A stretch of DNA of 64,000 bases from Yinghuangia sp035454725 (GTDB lineage: Bacteria; Actinomycetota; Actinomycetes; Streptomycetales; Streptomycetaceae). This document shows positions 44,501 to 53,262 of this stretch, in pieces. The position numbers were made by a program, and so were the translations under genes. Position 1 is the stretch's first letter. Each line of letters opens with the position of its first letter. The stretch is from contig NZ_JBPKBI010000003.1 in the NCBI RefSeq assembly GCF_051388935.1, positions 434,001-498,000 on the forward strand. The letters run 5' to 3'. The notes below the pieces were generated by a model that was given only the letters and a program-made list of their open reading frames with translations, was not told the DNA's origin and did not search any database.

Positions 44501-44520
44501 ACCCGCCCAGCAGGGCAGAC

Positions 44521-44666
44521 GTCGGCCCGGACCATCACAGNNNNNNNNNNNNNNNNNNNNNNNNNNNNNNNNNNNNNNNNNNNNNNNNNNNNNNNNNNNN
44601 NNNNNNNNNNNNNNNNNNNNNNNNNNNNNNNNNNNNNNNGGACCATCACAGATGGTCCGGGCCGAC
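44521..44666 (+). terminator. tRNA-type terminator hairpin after site 2, split by an N run
   Basis: Left arm gtcggcccggaccatc (44521-44536) and right arm gatggtccgggccgac (44651-44666) are perfect complements. The bases ggaccatcacag flank the N run 44541-44639 on both sides, so the loop is probably only three bases (ACA). The same hairpin starts after tRNA-Ser at 11576. Confidence 0.7.
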
Positions 44667-44911
44667 CTCGTCTTGGTCGCGGTTCGCCCGCGCTCACAGT
44701 GGTGACGACGTGTCGTTCGAGCGCGGCAACACTGTTCCGACGCGTTCAACATGAACGGCGTCTCGTCCTCGGCTCACCCGGCTCGGAGACCTGTCATACA
44801 GGCTGCATTTCTTTGTACCTCTCCTCCCATGTCAGTCGGTTTGTCTAGCCTTGACATGAGGTGACCGGGAGGCCGCTGGGCAACGGCGGTCGGGGGCAGA
44901 GGCGGGGGCTC

Positions 44912-46435
44912 ATGGCTCGTCGTAAGTCGATCACATCCCAACTGCTCGGGGCGTACCAACAGCGTCAGAAGGTCCGCGAGCAAGAGCAACGGCGCATCGC
45001 GGCCGAGGAAGCTCGCCAGGCGGCTGAGATCGAGCGACACGCCAAGGCAGAGCTGCAAAGAGCCAAGGCAAAGCAACAAAAGCAGGCTGCCGCGGAGCGC
45101 AAGCGGCTGCGTGAGGAGACTGAGCAACGGCGCGAGCAGAAGCGGATCGACGCCGCGGAACAACGAGCCAGGCAGGAACTTGCGCGCATCCGCCAAGAGG
45201 CCCAGCGTCGAGAGGCGACGCGCGAACGCGAAAAACAACGAGCCGCTGCCGAATCCGCCAAGGAAGCGCAACGTCTCGCTGCCGAACGAATGGTGAGCTT
45301 GGCGGAGGAATCGACTCGTCAGGCTGCGTCTCGAGTCGAGGGCTTCGAGACGTTGTTGTCACGGAGGTGCCTCGACCTCACCGAACACCGGCTCGCAGTC
45401 GGCCGCAATTTCGATCTCGGGGGTCCGGAAGAGTTGACTCGGTCTGTATGCCACGTGCTTGCGCACCCGATCCACCTGGCCGGCGAGCCCGAGCAGTGCC
45501 GCGCTACCTATGCTCCCGAACAGCGTCAGCTGGTGGTGGACTTCGAGCTACCCCGCCAAAGCGTTGTTCCCACCGCGTCGGCTTACCGGTACGTCAAGTC
45601 ACGCGGCGAGATCGTGCCGCAGCCCCGAAAGGAAGCCGAGGTCAAAGCGATCTACGGCCGCCTGGTCGCCCGGACTGCATTACGGGTCATCGACCAGGCA
45701 TTCCGCACCACGCCTCCGCAGTTGGTCGACACGGTCGTCTTCAACGGACATGTTTCCGCGAAGGACCCTGCTACCGGCAAACCGATCCGCCCATGCCTGA
45801 TCAGCGTCGAGGCTCTCCGTGGCAGGTTCGAGGAACTGGAGTTGGACGAAACCGAGTTGGATCCGATCCTGTGTCTGCGGGGGCTGAACGCGATCGTGTC
45901 CCCGCATCCCTTCGACCTCGAAGCCGTCCGACCTGTCATCCAGTTCGACCTCTCGCGCTATAAGTTCGTCGAAGAAGTCGACGTCGTCGCGGGCATGGAC
46001 GCCCGGCACGATCTACTGACTCTCACCCCCGGCGAGTTCGAGCATCTGATTCGCCGCCTCTTCGAGGCCGCGGGCATGAAGGCTTGGGTCACCCAGCAGT
46101 CCAAAGACGAGGGCGTAGATGCCGTCGCCGTGGTCGACGACCCACTCATGAGCTTCACGTGCGTCATCCAGGCCAAGCGCTACAGCAAGGTCGTCGGATT
46201 GGAAGCAGCCCACGCGCTGGCAGGCGTCATGGAGGACAAGAACGCCGGCAAGGCAATCCTCGTCACCACCTCGTGGTTCGGGAAATCCAGCCGTGACTTC
46301 GTCCAACGCCACGGCCGAATCGAACTCATCGACGGTCGCGGCCTCAAAGCCATGCTCAAGGAACACCTCGGACTCGACGTCCTGATCGGCCTCCCCAAAA
46401 TCCCCCCGGGCTGGAATCGCCACGACATCACATGA
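44912..46435 (+). CDS. Mrr-like restriction endonuclease with N-terminal coiled coil
   Basis: A 507-aa protein from the ATG at 44912. Residues 20-130 are an Arg/Glu/Gln/Ala/Lys-rich coiled coil. The C-terminal 130 residues are an Mrr-type PD-(D/E)XK domain: LTPGEFEHLIRRLFEAAGMK, then DEGVDAVAV (Asp) and VIQAKRYSK (Gln-x-Lys). Mrr-type enzymes cut modified or foreign DNA and need no methylase partner. None is nearby, which fits a type IV-like defence nuclease. It is the first gene of the int-less unit. Confidence 0.8.
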   Translation: MARRKSITSQLLGAYQQRQKVREQEQRRIAAEEARQAAEIERHAKAELQRAKAKQQKQAAAERKRLREETEQRREQKRIDAAEQRARQELARIRQEAQRREATREREKQRAAAESAKEAQRLAAERMVSLAEESTRQAASRVEGFETLLSRRCLDLTEHRLAVGRNFDLGGPEELTRSVCHVLAHPIHLAGEPEQCRATYAPEQRQLVVDFELPRQSVVPTASAYRYVKSRGEIVPQPRKEAEVKAIYGRLVARTALRVIDQAFRTTPPQLVDTVVFNGHVSAKDPATGKPIRPCLISVEALRGRFEELELDETELDPILCLRGLNAIVSPHPFDLEAVRPVIQFDLSRYKFVEEVDVVAGMDARHDLLTLTPGEFEHLIRRLFEAAGMKAWVTQQSKDEGVDAVAVVDDPLMSFTCVIQAKRYSKVVGLEAAHALAGVMEDKNAGKAILVTTSWFGKSSRDFVQRHGRIELIDGRGLKAMLKEHLGLDVLIGLPKIPPGWNRHDIT

Positions 46436-46559
46436 AGCCCGACCCGTCAGCCACAGGGGTCGCAAACCGCCAGAGATCGCTCCCTTGCGTCGGCACAGGA
46501 CGACTCTTGCTCCGCACCGCTGCAGTCGAACAGGTCGAAGCCCTCGCACGAACCGGCTG

Positions 46560-47771
46560 TCACGCTGCGGGCGGTCCGCCCAACGAACGCTGAGCATTGT
46601 CGATGAGCTCCTTGTAGGTCATCACTTCGACGCGGCTGAGATGGGTGTTGAAGGTCCGCAGCGCTTCGTTGATCTCATTCTCTGGGACCTGCGGATGCAG
46701 ACCCGGATGGCCGATGAGGACCAGGGCGCTCGCGCGCCGTGTCTCGATGCCGAAGTCATCGCGGATGCAGTGTCGGTTCTCATCAAGTCCCACCAAATAG
46801 TTCATGGCTTGACCGACAGCTTCGTGCACCGCGGAAGCAGGTACCCAAGCCCCGCGATGGGACTTGATCAAGGGAGCTCGCATGCCCATGGCACGCTTGA
46901 GCTCGACAATGTGCAACGCCCCGTCGCCGCGCACCAAAGGGATGTCAAACTCGTCTCCGTCGACCAACCGTCGATGTCCGAACTCCTCGACAAAGCGCCC
47001 TCCGAAGATCCAACACTGCCCTGTCAGAGCACGCTGGAGGTCGAGCTCACTGGCATGCGTGTCCTCGGCAGTCCTGCGGAGTTCCGACAAGCCTGCGGAA
47101 CGCCGCTGCAATTCGGCTGCCCGGAATAGCAGTTGGCCTTCCGAGTCGGCTGCCAACAGTGTCAACGCCTCTGGTGACGTGACAATCCGGCGCGCCGCCT
47201 CACTCGGGCTCTCGATGTCGGTCCGTTCGGCGAGCGCGCGTTGCAACCACACGGCCATTTCGGCACGCCCCCGAAGCACGCGATACCGGCCCGGACGATC
47301 AGACGGCGCATCGAGGTACTTCATCTCCTCCGAGAGCGATGAGATGTAGGCGAGTACTTCCTCAGCGCCTGCGTCAGGGGTGTCCAAGAGGAACTTGCGG
47401 CCCGCTTCGGCGACATGCTCGAAGATGATGGACTGAACGCCTGCCACAAGCTCTCGATGATGTTCGTTTCGCTCCCCATCCTGGAACAATCGGTAGCGTT
47501 CCTCGAAGTCCGGCTTCAGGATGCGACCTTCCGCATAATCCAACGAGTCTTGCACCAGCCGTACGACCTGCCATTCACCACATGTGGCAGCCCTTGCACG
47601 CACGTCCTCCAAGAGCCGGACGAGTTCCTTCCCACCACGTCGGTTGCGCCGTCCCCCATTCCCCATATGGTCGAACACCGCATCGACTGCGGCTTTCACG
47701 TCTTCTTGATCCGCCTCCTTCCGCACGATCTCTAACTGCAGTTCGAGCGTCCAGTCCGATCTAACGGTCAT
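46560..47771 (-). CDS. sduA: Shedu-like (DUF4263) defence nuclease
   Basis: A 403-aa protein from the ATG at 47771. The C-terminal third has the Shedu/DUF4263 pattern: QCWIFGGRFVEEF, then DGDEFDIPLV (Asp) and HIVELKRAMG (Glu-x-Lys), a PD-(D/E)XK nuclease. The N-terminal half is helical and unrecognised, as is usual in this variable family. Shedu acts as a single-gene antiphage system. It lies beside the Mrr-like gene, supporting a defence cassette. The name is based on motif resemblance only. Confidence 0.7.
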   Translation of the reverse strand: MTVRSDWTLELQLEIVRKEADQEDVKAAVDAVFDHMGNGGRRNRRGGKELVRLLEDVRARAATCGEWQVVRLVQDSLDYAEGRILKPDFEERYRLFQDGERNEHHRELVAGVQSIIFEHVAEAGRKFLLDTPDAGAEEVLAYISSLSEEMKYLDAPSDRPGRYRVLRGRAEMAVWLQRALAERTDIESPSEAARRIVTSPEALTLLAADSEGQLLFRAAELQRRSAGLSELRRTAEDTHASELDLQRALTGQCWIFGGRFVEEFGHRRLVDGDEFDIPLVRGDGALHIVELKRAMGMRAPLIKSHRGAWVPASAVHEAVGQAMNYLVGLDENRHCIRDDFGIETRRASALVLIGHPGLHPQVPENEINEALRTFNTHLSRVEVMTYKELIDNAQRSLGGPPAA

Positions 47772-48167
47772 GGCGGCGAGTGTGGCCACGCGGACTGACA
47801 ACCCGCCCACCCTGCGGCGATCAGCCGAAGGTGGCCGGACGAGCGGCTGACCGCAGGGAGAAGCGCGCTCAATGGCCCACAGGCTGTTCCAGTCGCCGCT
47901 GCTGGTTTGCAGTTTCGCGACCGAGAGCCTGGTTCACACGGCGATTCGTACGTGTGCAGGCCCCTCGATTGCCCGCCTGAGGCGTACCTACGGGCAGGTC
48001 CATCTACACCCATCTCGCCGTTCCGGGCCTCATCAACCGGGTCGACTCAAGTGGCGAGGTTCCGGTCCACGGAGATCGCTGGGGGCGCGTCCACCGGAGA
48101 TGCGATCCACGGTGATGCCCATCTTGATATCGTTGATGGGATACTTGATATCCATGGAGGTGCATCG
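47772..48167. promoter_or_regulatory. Intergenic region with the vapBC operator
   Basis: 396 bp with no supported gene. Near the right end cttgatatc occurs twice, at 48123-48131 and 48144-48152, exactly 21 bp (two helical turns) apart and just upstream of vapB, a likely VapBC operator overlapping the promoter. The left end should drive the leftward Shedu-like gene. Confidence 0.5.
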
Positions 48168-48383
48168 ATGGCGCGGACAGTGATCGACCTGGACGACGAC
48201 CTGCTTGCCGACGTGGCCAAGGCTCTCGGCACGGGCACCAAGAAGGAGACGGTCAACACGGCTTTGCGTGAGGTTCTGGAGAATCGGCGGCGGGCCCTGG
48301 CGCTCACCCGGCTGCGCGCGTCGGCGGATGAGGGCGCCTTCGATCTCGAACTTCTGGAGGACAAGAGGAACTACCGCCGGTGA
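48168..48383 (+). CDS. vapB: VapB-type antitoxin
   Basis: A 71-aa ribbon-helix-helix antitoxin: TVIDLDDDLLADVAKALGTG with the KKETVNTALREVLE helix, then a charged C-terminal tail that would block the toxin. Start ATG 48168 has GGAGG upstream. Its stop overlaps the vapC start (GTGA), the usual arrangement, and paired GATATC-containing repeats lie upstream for autoregulation. Confidence 0.9.
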   Translation: MARTVIDLDDDLLADVAKALGTGTKKETVNTALREVLENRRRALALTRLRASADEGAFDLELLEDKRNYRR

Positions 48384-48896
48384 ACGCGGCGCAGTTTCTG
48401 ATCGACACCAGTGCCCTCGCGCGCTTCATGCGCAACGACGCGGAGAAGTACGGTTGGGACCAAGCCGCGGCGGCCGGGCTGCTCGCGCTGTGTCCGATCA
48501 CCGAACTCGAGTTCTTCTACAGCGCGGGGTCGGCGGCCGACCGAGCGCAAGAAACCGCGGANNNNNNNNNNNNNNNNNNNNNNNNNNNNNNNNNNNNNNN
48601 NNNNNNNNNNNNNNNNNNNNNNNNNNNCGGCCGACCGAGCGCAGGGCACCGCGGATCTCCGGTTGTTGTTCGGGTGGGTGCCGGTCGACGACCGCGCCTA
48701 CGACCGCGCGTGGCAGGTCCAAGAGATGCTGACGCAGCGAGGACAGCATCGAAGCGCCGGCCCCGTAGACCTTGTGGTCGCTGCGACTGCGGAGCTTCAA
48801 GGGCTGACGTTGCTCCACCGAGACCGGGACTTCGAGTGCATCGCAGCCGTCACTGGGCAAGCTCTGCAGTGGTACGGGCCCCCCGCGGGAAGGTAG
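48380..48896 (+). CDS. vapC: VapC-type PIN ribonuclease toxin, interrupted by an N run
   Basis: PIN-domain toxin. Acidic residues are in place: Asp9 (FLIDTSALARF), Glu (TELEFF), Asp (GPVDLVVAATA) and Asp (HRDRDFE). The N run 48562-48627 shifts the frame, but the 28 bases before it closely match those after it (cggccgaccgagcgca). If the copies are collapsed the protein reads through as SAADRAQ-TADLRLLFGW with normal length (about 130 aa). I take the gene as intact. VapC toxins cleave tRNA or rRNA. Confidence 0.8.
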
Positions 48897-48905
48897 CCGC
48901 AGCCC

Positions 48906-48934
48906 GGTTGCGGTTCTCTACTGGTTGCAGTTCT
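48906..48934 (+). repeat. Repeated GGTTGC words beside attachment site 3
   Basis: ggttgcggttct (48906-48917) and ggttgcagttct (48923-48934), spaced 17 bp; compare 44332-44354. Confidence 0.45.
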
Positions 48935-49006
48935 GTGGCGCTCACTGGCGCAAACCACCGCGGGTCAGGCTGTTGGGGGCATCACACCGAACCAGCAGAT
49001 AGCCCA

Positions 49007-49060
49007 TTGTGGAGCGTGTTGGGGGGAACCCCTCACGAGTTCGAATCTCGTATCCTCCGC
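49007..49060 (+). repeat. Attachment site copy 3, right end of the int-less unit
   Basis: 50 of 54 bases match the tRNA-Ser 3' end; differences are at the left edge (ttgtgg for ttggaa) and one base in the variable arm. It marks the return to chromosomal DNA. The following cagacgtcgg begins the same terminator as at the other copies before an N run (49086-49243). Confidence 0.8.
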
Positions 49061-49307
49061 ATCCGCCCACCAGGGCAGACGTCGGNNNNNNNNNNNNNNN
49101 NNNNNNNNNNNNNNNNNNNNNNNNNNNNNNNNNNNNNNNNNNNNNNNNNNNNNNNNNNNNNNNNNNNNNNNNNNNNNNNNNNNNNNNNNNNNNNNNNNNN
49201 NNNNNNNNNNNNNNNNNNNNNNNNNNNNNNNNNNNNNNNNNNNACGTCGTGTTGGTCTCGCGTTCGTGGGGGAAGTCGGACGGCCGAGGGTGGGGCGGAA
49301 CAGGTCG

Positions 49308-51491
49308 TCAGACTTTTACTGCGGCCTCGGGGGCGGGCTGTGGCGGCGACGTTGTCCCGTTTGGTCGGCGGCCGGGCAGCCACCAGTTGGCCTTGCCGCA
49401 CAGTTCCATCACCGCGGGGACGAGGATCATGCGGACCACTGTGGCGTCGATGAGCACGGCGACGGCCATTCCGAGGCCCATCTGCTTGACCGAGACGTCC
49501 GGGCCGAGCAGAGGGGTGAGGAAGACCGCGATCATGATGGCCGCCGCGGCGGTGATGACCTTGGCTGTGCGGGCGAGCCCGCGCGCTACGGCGGTTCGGG
49601 TGTCCTGGGTGCGGTCGTACTCCTCGCGGATCCGTGAGACCAGGAAGACCTCGTAGTCCATGGACAGGCCGAACAACAGCGGGAACATCATCATCGGCAC
49701 CCAGGTCGTGATGGGCATGTCGGTGGGGAAGCCGAGGGCCGAGCCGAACCAGCCCCACTGCACGACGGCGACCAGGACGCCGTAGGAGGCGCCGATCGAC
49801 AGCAGATTCATCACGGCGGCCTGCACCGCGATGGTCACCGAGCGGACCAGGGCGATCATGAGAACCAGGGACAGCCCGATCACGATCGCGATCATCCAGG
49901 GCAGCCGTGAGCTCGTCTCCTCGGCGAGGTCGATCGCTCCGGCGTTCGGGCCGCCGACGTACACCTGGTTGCCGCCGGAGGCGCGGGGGAGAACGTCGTC
50001 GCGGAGTTCGTGCACCAGGCCTGCGGTCGCCTGCTCCTGGAACCCCGTGGTGGGGAAGGCCATGAAGACGGCGGCCCGTGCATCGCCGGCGATTCGGGGC
50101 TCGGTGACGTGGGCGATGCCCGCGGTCTTGCCGACGGCCTCGACGAGAGGCCGTACATCGGCGTTCGGGGACTCAAGGCGGGTGGCGAACACCAAAGGTG
50201 CGCCGTAGCCGGGGCCGAAGCCCTCGGAGACGATCGCGTGCGAGGTGTAGCTGCTGCGGTCGTGCGGCTGGACGCCGGCGTCGGGCAGGCTCAGGCGCAT
50301 GGACAGGGCCGGGGCGGCGAGCACCAGCAGTCCCGCGCCGGCCACGATCGCGGCGGTCAGCGGTTTGCGCTGCACCACCCCCGCCCAGCGCGCCGCGAGG
50401 GCACGGGACTCGCGAGACGAATCACCGGCGGTATCCTGCGGCCGGGACGTCCGACGGGGCAAGCGCAACGAGTCGATCTTGTGTCCGGAGAAGCCCAGGA
50501 ACGCGGGCAGCAGGGTCAGGGCGGCGATCATCGTCACCAGCACGGTCACCGAGGCGCCGATGGCCACGCCGGTCATCAGCCGCTGTCCCATCGCGATCAG
50601 GCCCAGCAACGCGATGAGGACTGTGGTGCCGGCGAACAGCACTGCGCGACCTGCGGTCGTGATGGCTTTGACGGTGGCGTTCTCGGGATCGTCGCCGTCG
50701 CGCAGGTTGTCCTTGTAACGGGTCACGATGAACAGCGCGTAGTCGATGCCGACGCCGAGTCCGATGAACGCGGCGACCTGGACGGTGAAGTCCGGCGAGG
50801 GGACGATGTGTCCCATCAGCTTGGTCAAGGCCACGCCGCCGATGAACGCCATCAGTCCGGTGGCGATCGGCAGGCCCGTCGCGACCAGCGACCCGAACGC
50901 GATGAACAGGATCACCGCCGCCGCGGCGACACCGACGCTCTCGGTCGGGCCCTGCGGCGGGGTCTCGGCCTTCTCCGCCTGCTTTCCGCCCAGACCCATC
51001 GTCACGCCGTCGCCGGACGCGTCCTTGACCGTGTCCACCAGGTGTTTGACCGCGGACTTTTCCGCGTCCTTGTCGGTCAGCGGAATGGTCATCCGGGCGA
51101 TGCGGCGGTCTTCCGTCACCTGCTGCGTGTTCTGGTACGGCGAGGTCACCGGCCCCGTGAGGGGTGAGGCGTCCAACTCGGCGACGACCCTCACGATCTT
51201 CTGTCGGGCGGTCGGGTCGTCGATTCCGTGGTCGGCCTTGATCGCGAGCGTCAGGGTGTCCCCCTGCTGCTCGGGGAAGTGCTTCTCGATCAGCTTCTGC
51301 GCCTTGGCGGATCCCGAATCGCCACCGGAGAAGTCGTTGTCCGCCGCCGCTCCGTGACCGAACCCGGCGAAAGCGATCGCGATGACAGCGGCGACCCAGG
51401 TCACCAGGACCAGACGGCGGCGGCGGAAACAGAACCGGGCCAATCCGGCCAGGGCTCCGTCGGTCCGGGCGGTATCCGCAGCCGTCACCAT
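49308..51491 (-). CDS. MMPL-family RND-type transporter
   Basis: A 727-aa membrane protein of the MMPL family. Two repeats each have one N-terminal helix, a large extracytoplasmic loop (about residues 50-190 and 415-545) and a bundle of five to six helices. Conserved GLGVGIDYALFIVTRYKD and MFPLLFGLSMDYEVFLVSRI hold the Asp-Tyr pairs used for proton relay. Members export lipids or small molecules across the membrane. It starts with ATG 51491 overlapping the DUF6223-like stop by 7 bp and is probably co-transcribed with it. Confidence 0.9.
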   Translation of the reverse strand: MVTAADTARTDGALAGLARFCFRRRRLVLVTWVAAVIAIAFAGFGHGAAADNDFSGGDSGSAKAQKLIEKHFPEQQGDTLTLAIKADHGIDDPTARQKIVRVVAELDASPLTGPVTSPYQNTQQVTEDRRIARMTIPLTDKDAEKSAVKHLVDTVKDASGDGVTMGLGGKQAEKAETPPQGPTESVGVAAAAVILFIAFGSLVATGLPIATGLMAFIGGVALTKLMGHIVPSPDFTVQVAAFIGLGVGIDYALFIVTRYKDNLRDGDDPENATVKAITTAGRAVLFAGTTVLIALLGLIAMGQRLMTGVAIGASVTVLVTMIAALTLLPAFLGFSGHKIDSLRLPRRTSRPQDTAGDSSRESRALAARWAGVVQRKPLTAAIVAGAGLLVLAAPALSMRLSLPDAGVQPHDRSSYTSHAIVSEGFGPGYGAPLVFATRLESPNADVRPLVEAVGKTAGIAHVTEPRIAGDARAAVFMAFPTTGFQEQATAGLVHELRDDVLPRASGGNQVYVGGPNAGAIDLAEETSSRLPWMIAIVIGLSLVLMIALVRSVTIAVQAAVMNLLSIGASYGVLVAVVQWGWFGSALGFPTDMPITTWVPMMMFPLLFGLSMDYEVFLVSRIREEYDRTQDTRTAVARGLARTAKVITAAAAIMIAVFLTPLLGPDVSVKQMGLGMAVAVLIDATVVRMILVPAVMELCGKANWWLPGRRPNGTTSPPQPAPEAAVKV

Positions 51492-51907
51492 GTCCGCGCG
51501 CCTGTGTCCGTGGTCTGTCCGGCGTCGTTCGGCCCGGGAGTCCCGGTCGGCGCCGCCTGACGGGAACGGATGAGGGCCCGGCTGCCGAGAAGCGTCCCGG
51601 TCAGCCCGAGAACTGCGGCCACAACCGCTCCCGCTCGCCCGTTTCCGGTGCCGACGCCTCCGGAGGAGGTGGCCAGGTGCAGCCCGGCGAGAGCCACCCC
51701 GACCAGTCCCAGAACCGTGGCGGCGAGGAACCCGTTGCGCCCGGTGCCGGCCCCGCGGCGGGCCCGGACACGGCCGGTGGCACGGGCCCGCGAAAGCACG
51801 GCGAGGACCACGCTCATCAGCCCGGGAAGCGCGGCCAGGATGGCTCCGGCCCGCTCGTTGCCGGTGCCGAGATCACCGGCCAACAGCAGGGTTGTCGCTG
51901 ACGTCAT
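51485..51907 (-). CDS. DUF6223-like small membrane protein
   Basis: A 140-aa protein with three or four short hydrophobic segments (ILAALPGLMSVVLAVL, FLAATVLGLVGVALAGLHLA, AVVAAVLGLTGTLLG) separated by Gly/Arg-rich loops including two copies of a GTGN(E/G)RAGA motif, an internal duplication. It resembles DUF6223 proteins of streptomycetes; function unknown. It is coupled to the MMPL gene and divergent from the two-component system. Confidence 0.65.
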   Translation of the reverse strand: MTSATTLLLAGDLGTGNERAGAILAALPGLMSVVLAVLSRARATGRVRARRGAGTGRNGFLAATVLGLVGVALAGLHLATSSGGVGTGNGRAGAVVAAVLGLTGTLLGSRALIRSRQAAPTGTPGPNDAGQTTDTGARTW

Positions 51908-52134
51908 GTCGCTGCCTCTTCACTGCGTCTCGTTCGGTCGTTCGGACCTGCCGATCGTCTCCGCGGGTCGCCGTGCCGGTCGTCCCGCAGCCGGACCCAC
52001 TTCGCGATGCCGCCCGCGCGGTAGCCGGATACCGCGGGTGCGGTAGGTCCCGCCTGCGTACCGCAGACGTGGCAGCCGGCGGCTCGTTCGCGGGCAGGAC
52101 CCGGGCACCGGCGTCCGGCGGCTAACGTGCGCCC

Positions 52135-53262
52135 ATGGATGCGCGACACGCCGGCCTTCCGGCCGGTGTCAGGGACTGGGCGATCGCTGGCGGCGTTGCC
52201 GCGACGCTGTCGGTCACCGGTTTGTCCGTGGACCACCCCGGCACATGGCTGGAGTCGCTCCTCGGCTATGCGCTCCTGCTGGTCAGCGGCTTGGCGCTGG
52301 TCGCGCGGCGCCGGGCCCCGGTTCCCGTGCTCGCCGTCACCGGGCTGTGCGCGGCGGGGTATCAGGCCACGGGTTTCGACGTGCCGGCGGTCGCTTTCTT
52401 GTTCGCGGTGTACGCCGCCACTCGCGAGGGCCACCGCGTCGTCACGATTGCGGCGTCGCTCGCCATGTTGGCTGCTCTTCCCCTCGCGGCCCTGGTCTCG
52501 CTCCACGACCTGGGCGAGGCGCTCGCACGGGCGCGGGGCGCACTCGAAATCGCGTGGCTGGTCGCGGCCGGCTCGGCCGGGGAGGCGCTGCGTCAGGCCG
52601 AGCGGCGGGCGGACGAGGCCGAGCGTACGCGCGAGGAAACCGCGCGGCGGCGCGCCGACGAGGAACGGCTCCGTATCGCAAGGGAGTTGCACGATTCGCT
52701 GACCCACCAGATCTCGGTGGTCAAGGTGCAGGCCGAGGTCGCCGTCCATGTGGCCCGCAAACGCGGTGAAGAGGTACCGCAGGCGCTTCTGGCGATCCAG
52801 GAGGCCGGCCGGCAGGCGACCCGGGAGCTGCGGGCGACCTTGGAGGCGCTGCGCGACGACGACACCGCTCCCCCGAGCGGGCTCGACCAGGTCCCGGAGT
52901 TGGTCGAACAGGCCCGCGCCCTCGGCCTGGACGCGACGCTGACCGTGGAGGGACAGGATCGGAACGTGCCGGCGGCGGTGGGCCGGACGGTGTATCGGAT
53001 CGTCCAGGAAGCGCTCACCAACGTCGCTCGGCACTCCGACGCCGTCATGGCGTCCGTCCGCATCGACCACCGCCCCGGCGCCGTTTCGGTACGCATCGAC
53101 GACGACGGCAAGGCGGAGCCGACCACCGCCCCGACGCCCGGCGTCGGCCTTCTGGGGATGCGCGAACGCGTCACCGCCCTCGGCGGCCGGCTGCGCGCCG
53201 CACCGCGCAGCGAGGGCGGCTTCACCGTCCAGGCCGAACTTCCCGTGGAGCAGACCTCGTGA
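52135..53262 (+). CDS. Sensor histidine kinase, HisKA_3 (NarL-partner) type
   Basis: A 375-aa kinase. About four membrane helices in residues 15-150 form the sensor, with little outside the membrane. A coiled linker leads to the dimerisation helix with the phosphorylated His in RIARELHDSLTHQISVVKVQ. The ATPase N box is VQEALTNVARHS and the G box GVGLLGMRERV. Its stop overlaps the response-regulator start. It is divergent from the MMPL/DUF6223 operon, which may be its target. Confidence 0.92.
   Translation: MDARHAGLPAGVRDWAIAGGVAATLSVTGLSVDHPGTWLESLLGYALLLVSGLALVARRRAPVPVLAVTGLCAAGYQATGFDVPAVAFLFAVYAATREGHRVVTIAASLAMLAALPLAALVSLHDLGEALARARGALEIAWLVAAGSAGEALRQAERRADEAERTREETARRRADEERLRIARELHDSLTHQISVVKVQAEVAVHVARKRGEEVPQALLAIQEAGRQATRELRATLEALRDDDTAPPSGLDQVPELVEQARALGLDATLTVEGQDRNVPAAVGRTVYRIVQEALTNVARHSDAVMASVRIDHRPGAVSVRIDDDGKAEPTTAPTPGVGLLGMRERVTALGGRLRAAPRSEGGFTVQAELPVEQTS

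Noticed and set aside
49007..49060. A third tRNA-Ser gene
   Set aside because: Same partial tRNA with a damaged anticodon loop (ttgtgg); an attachment remnant.
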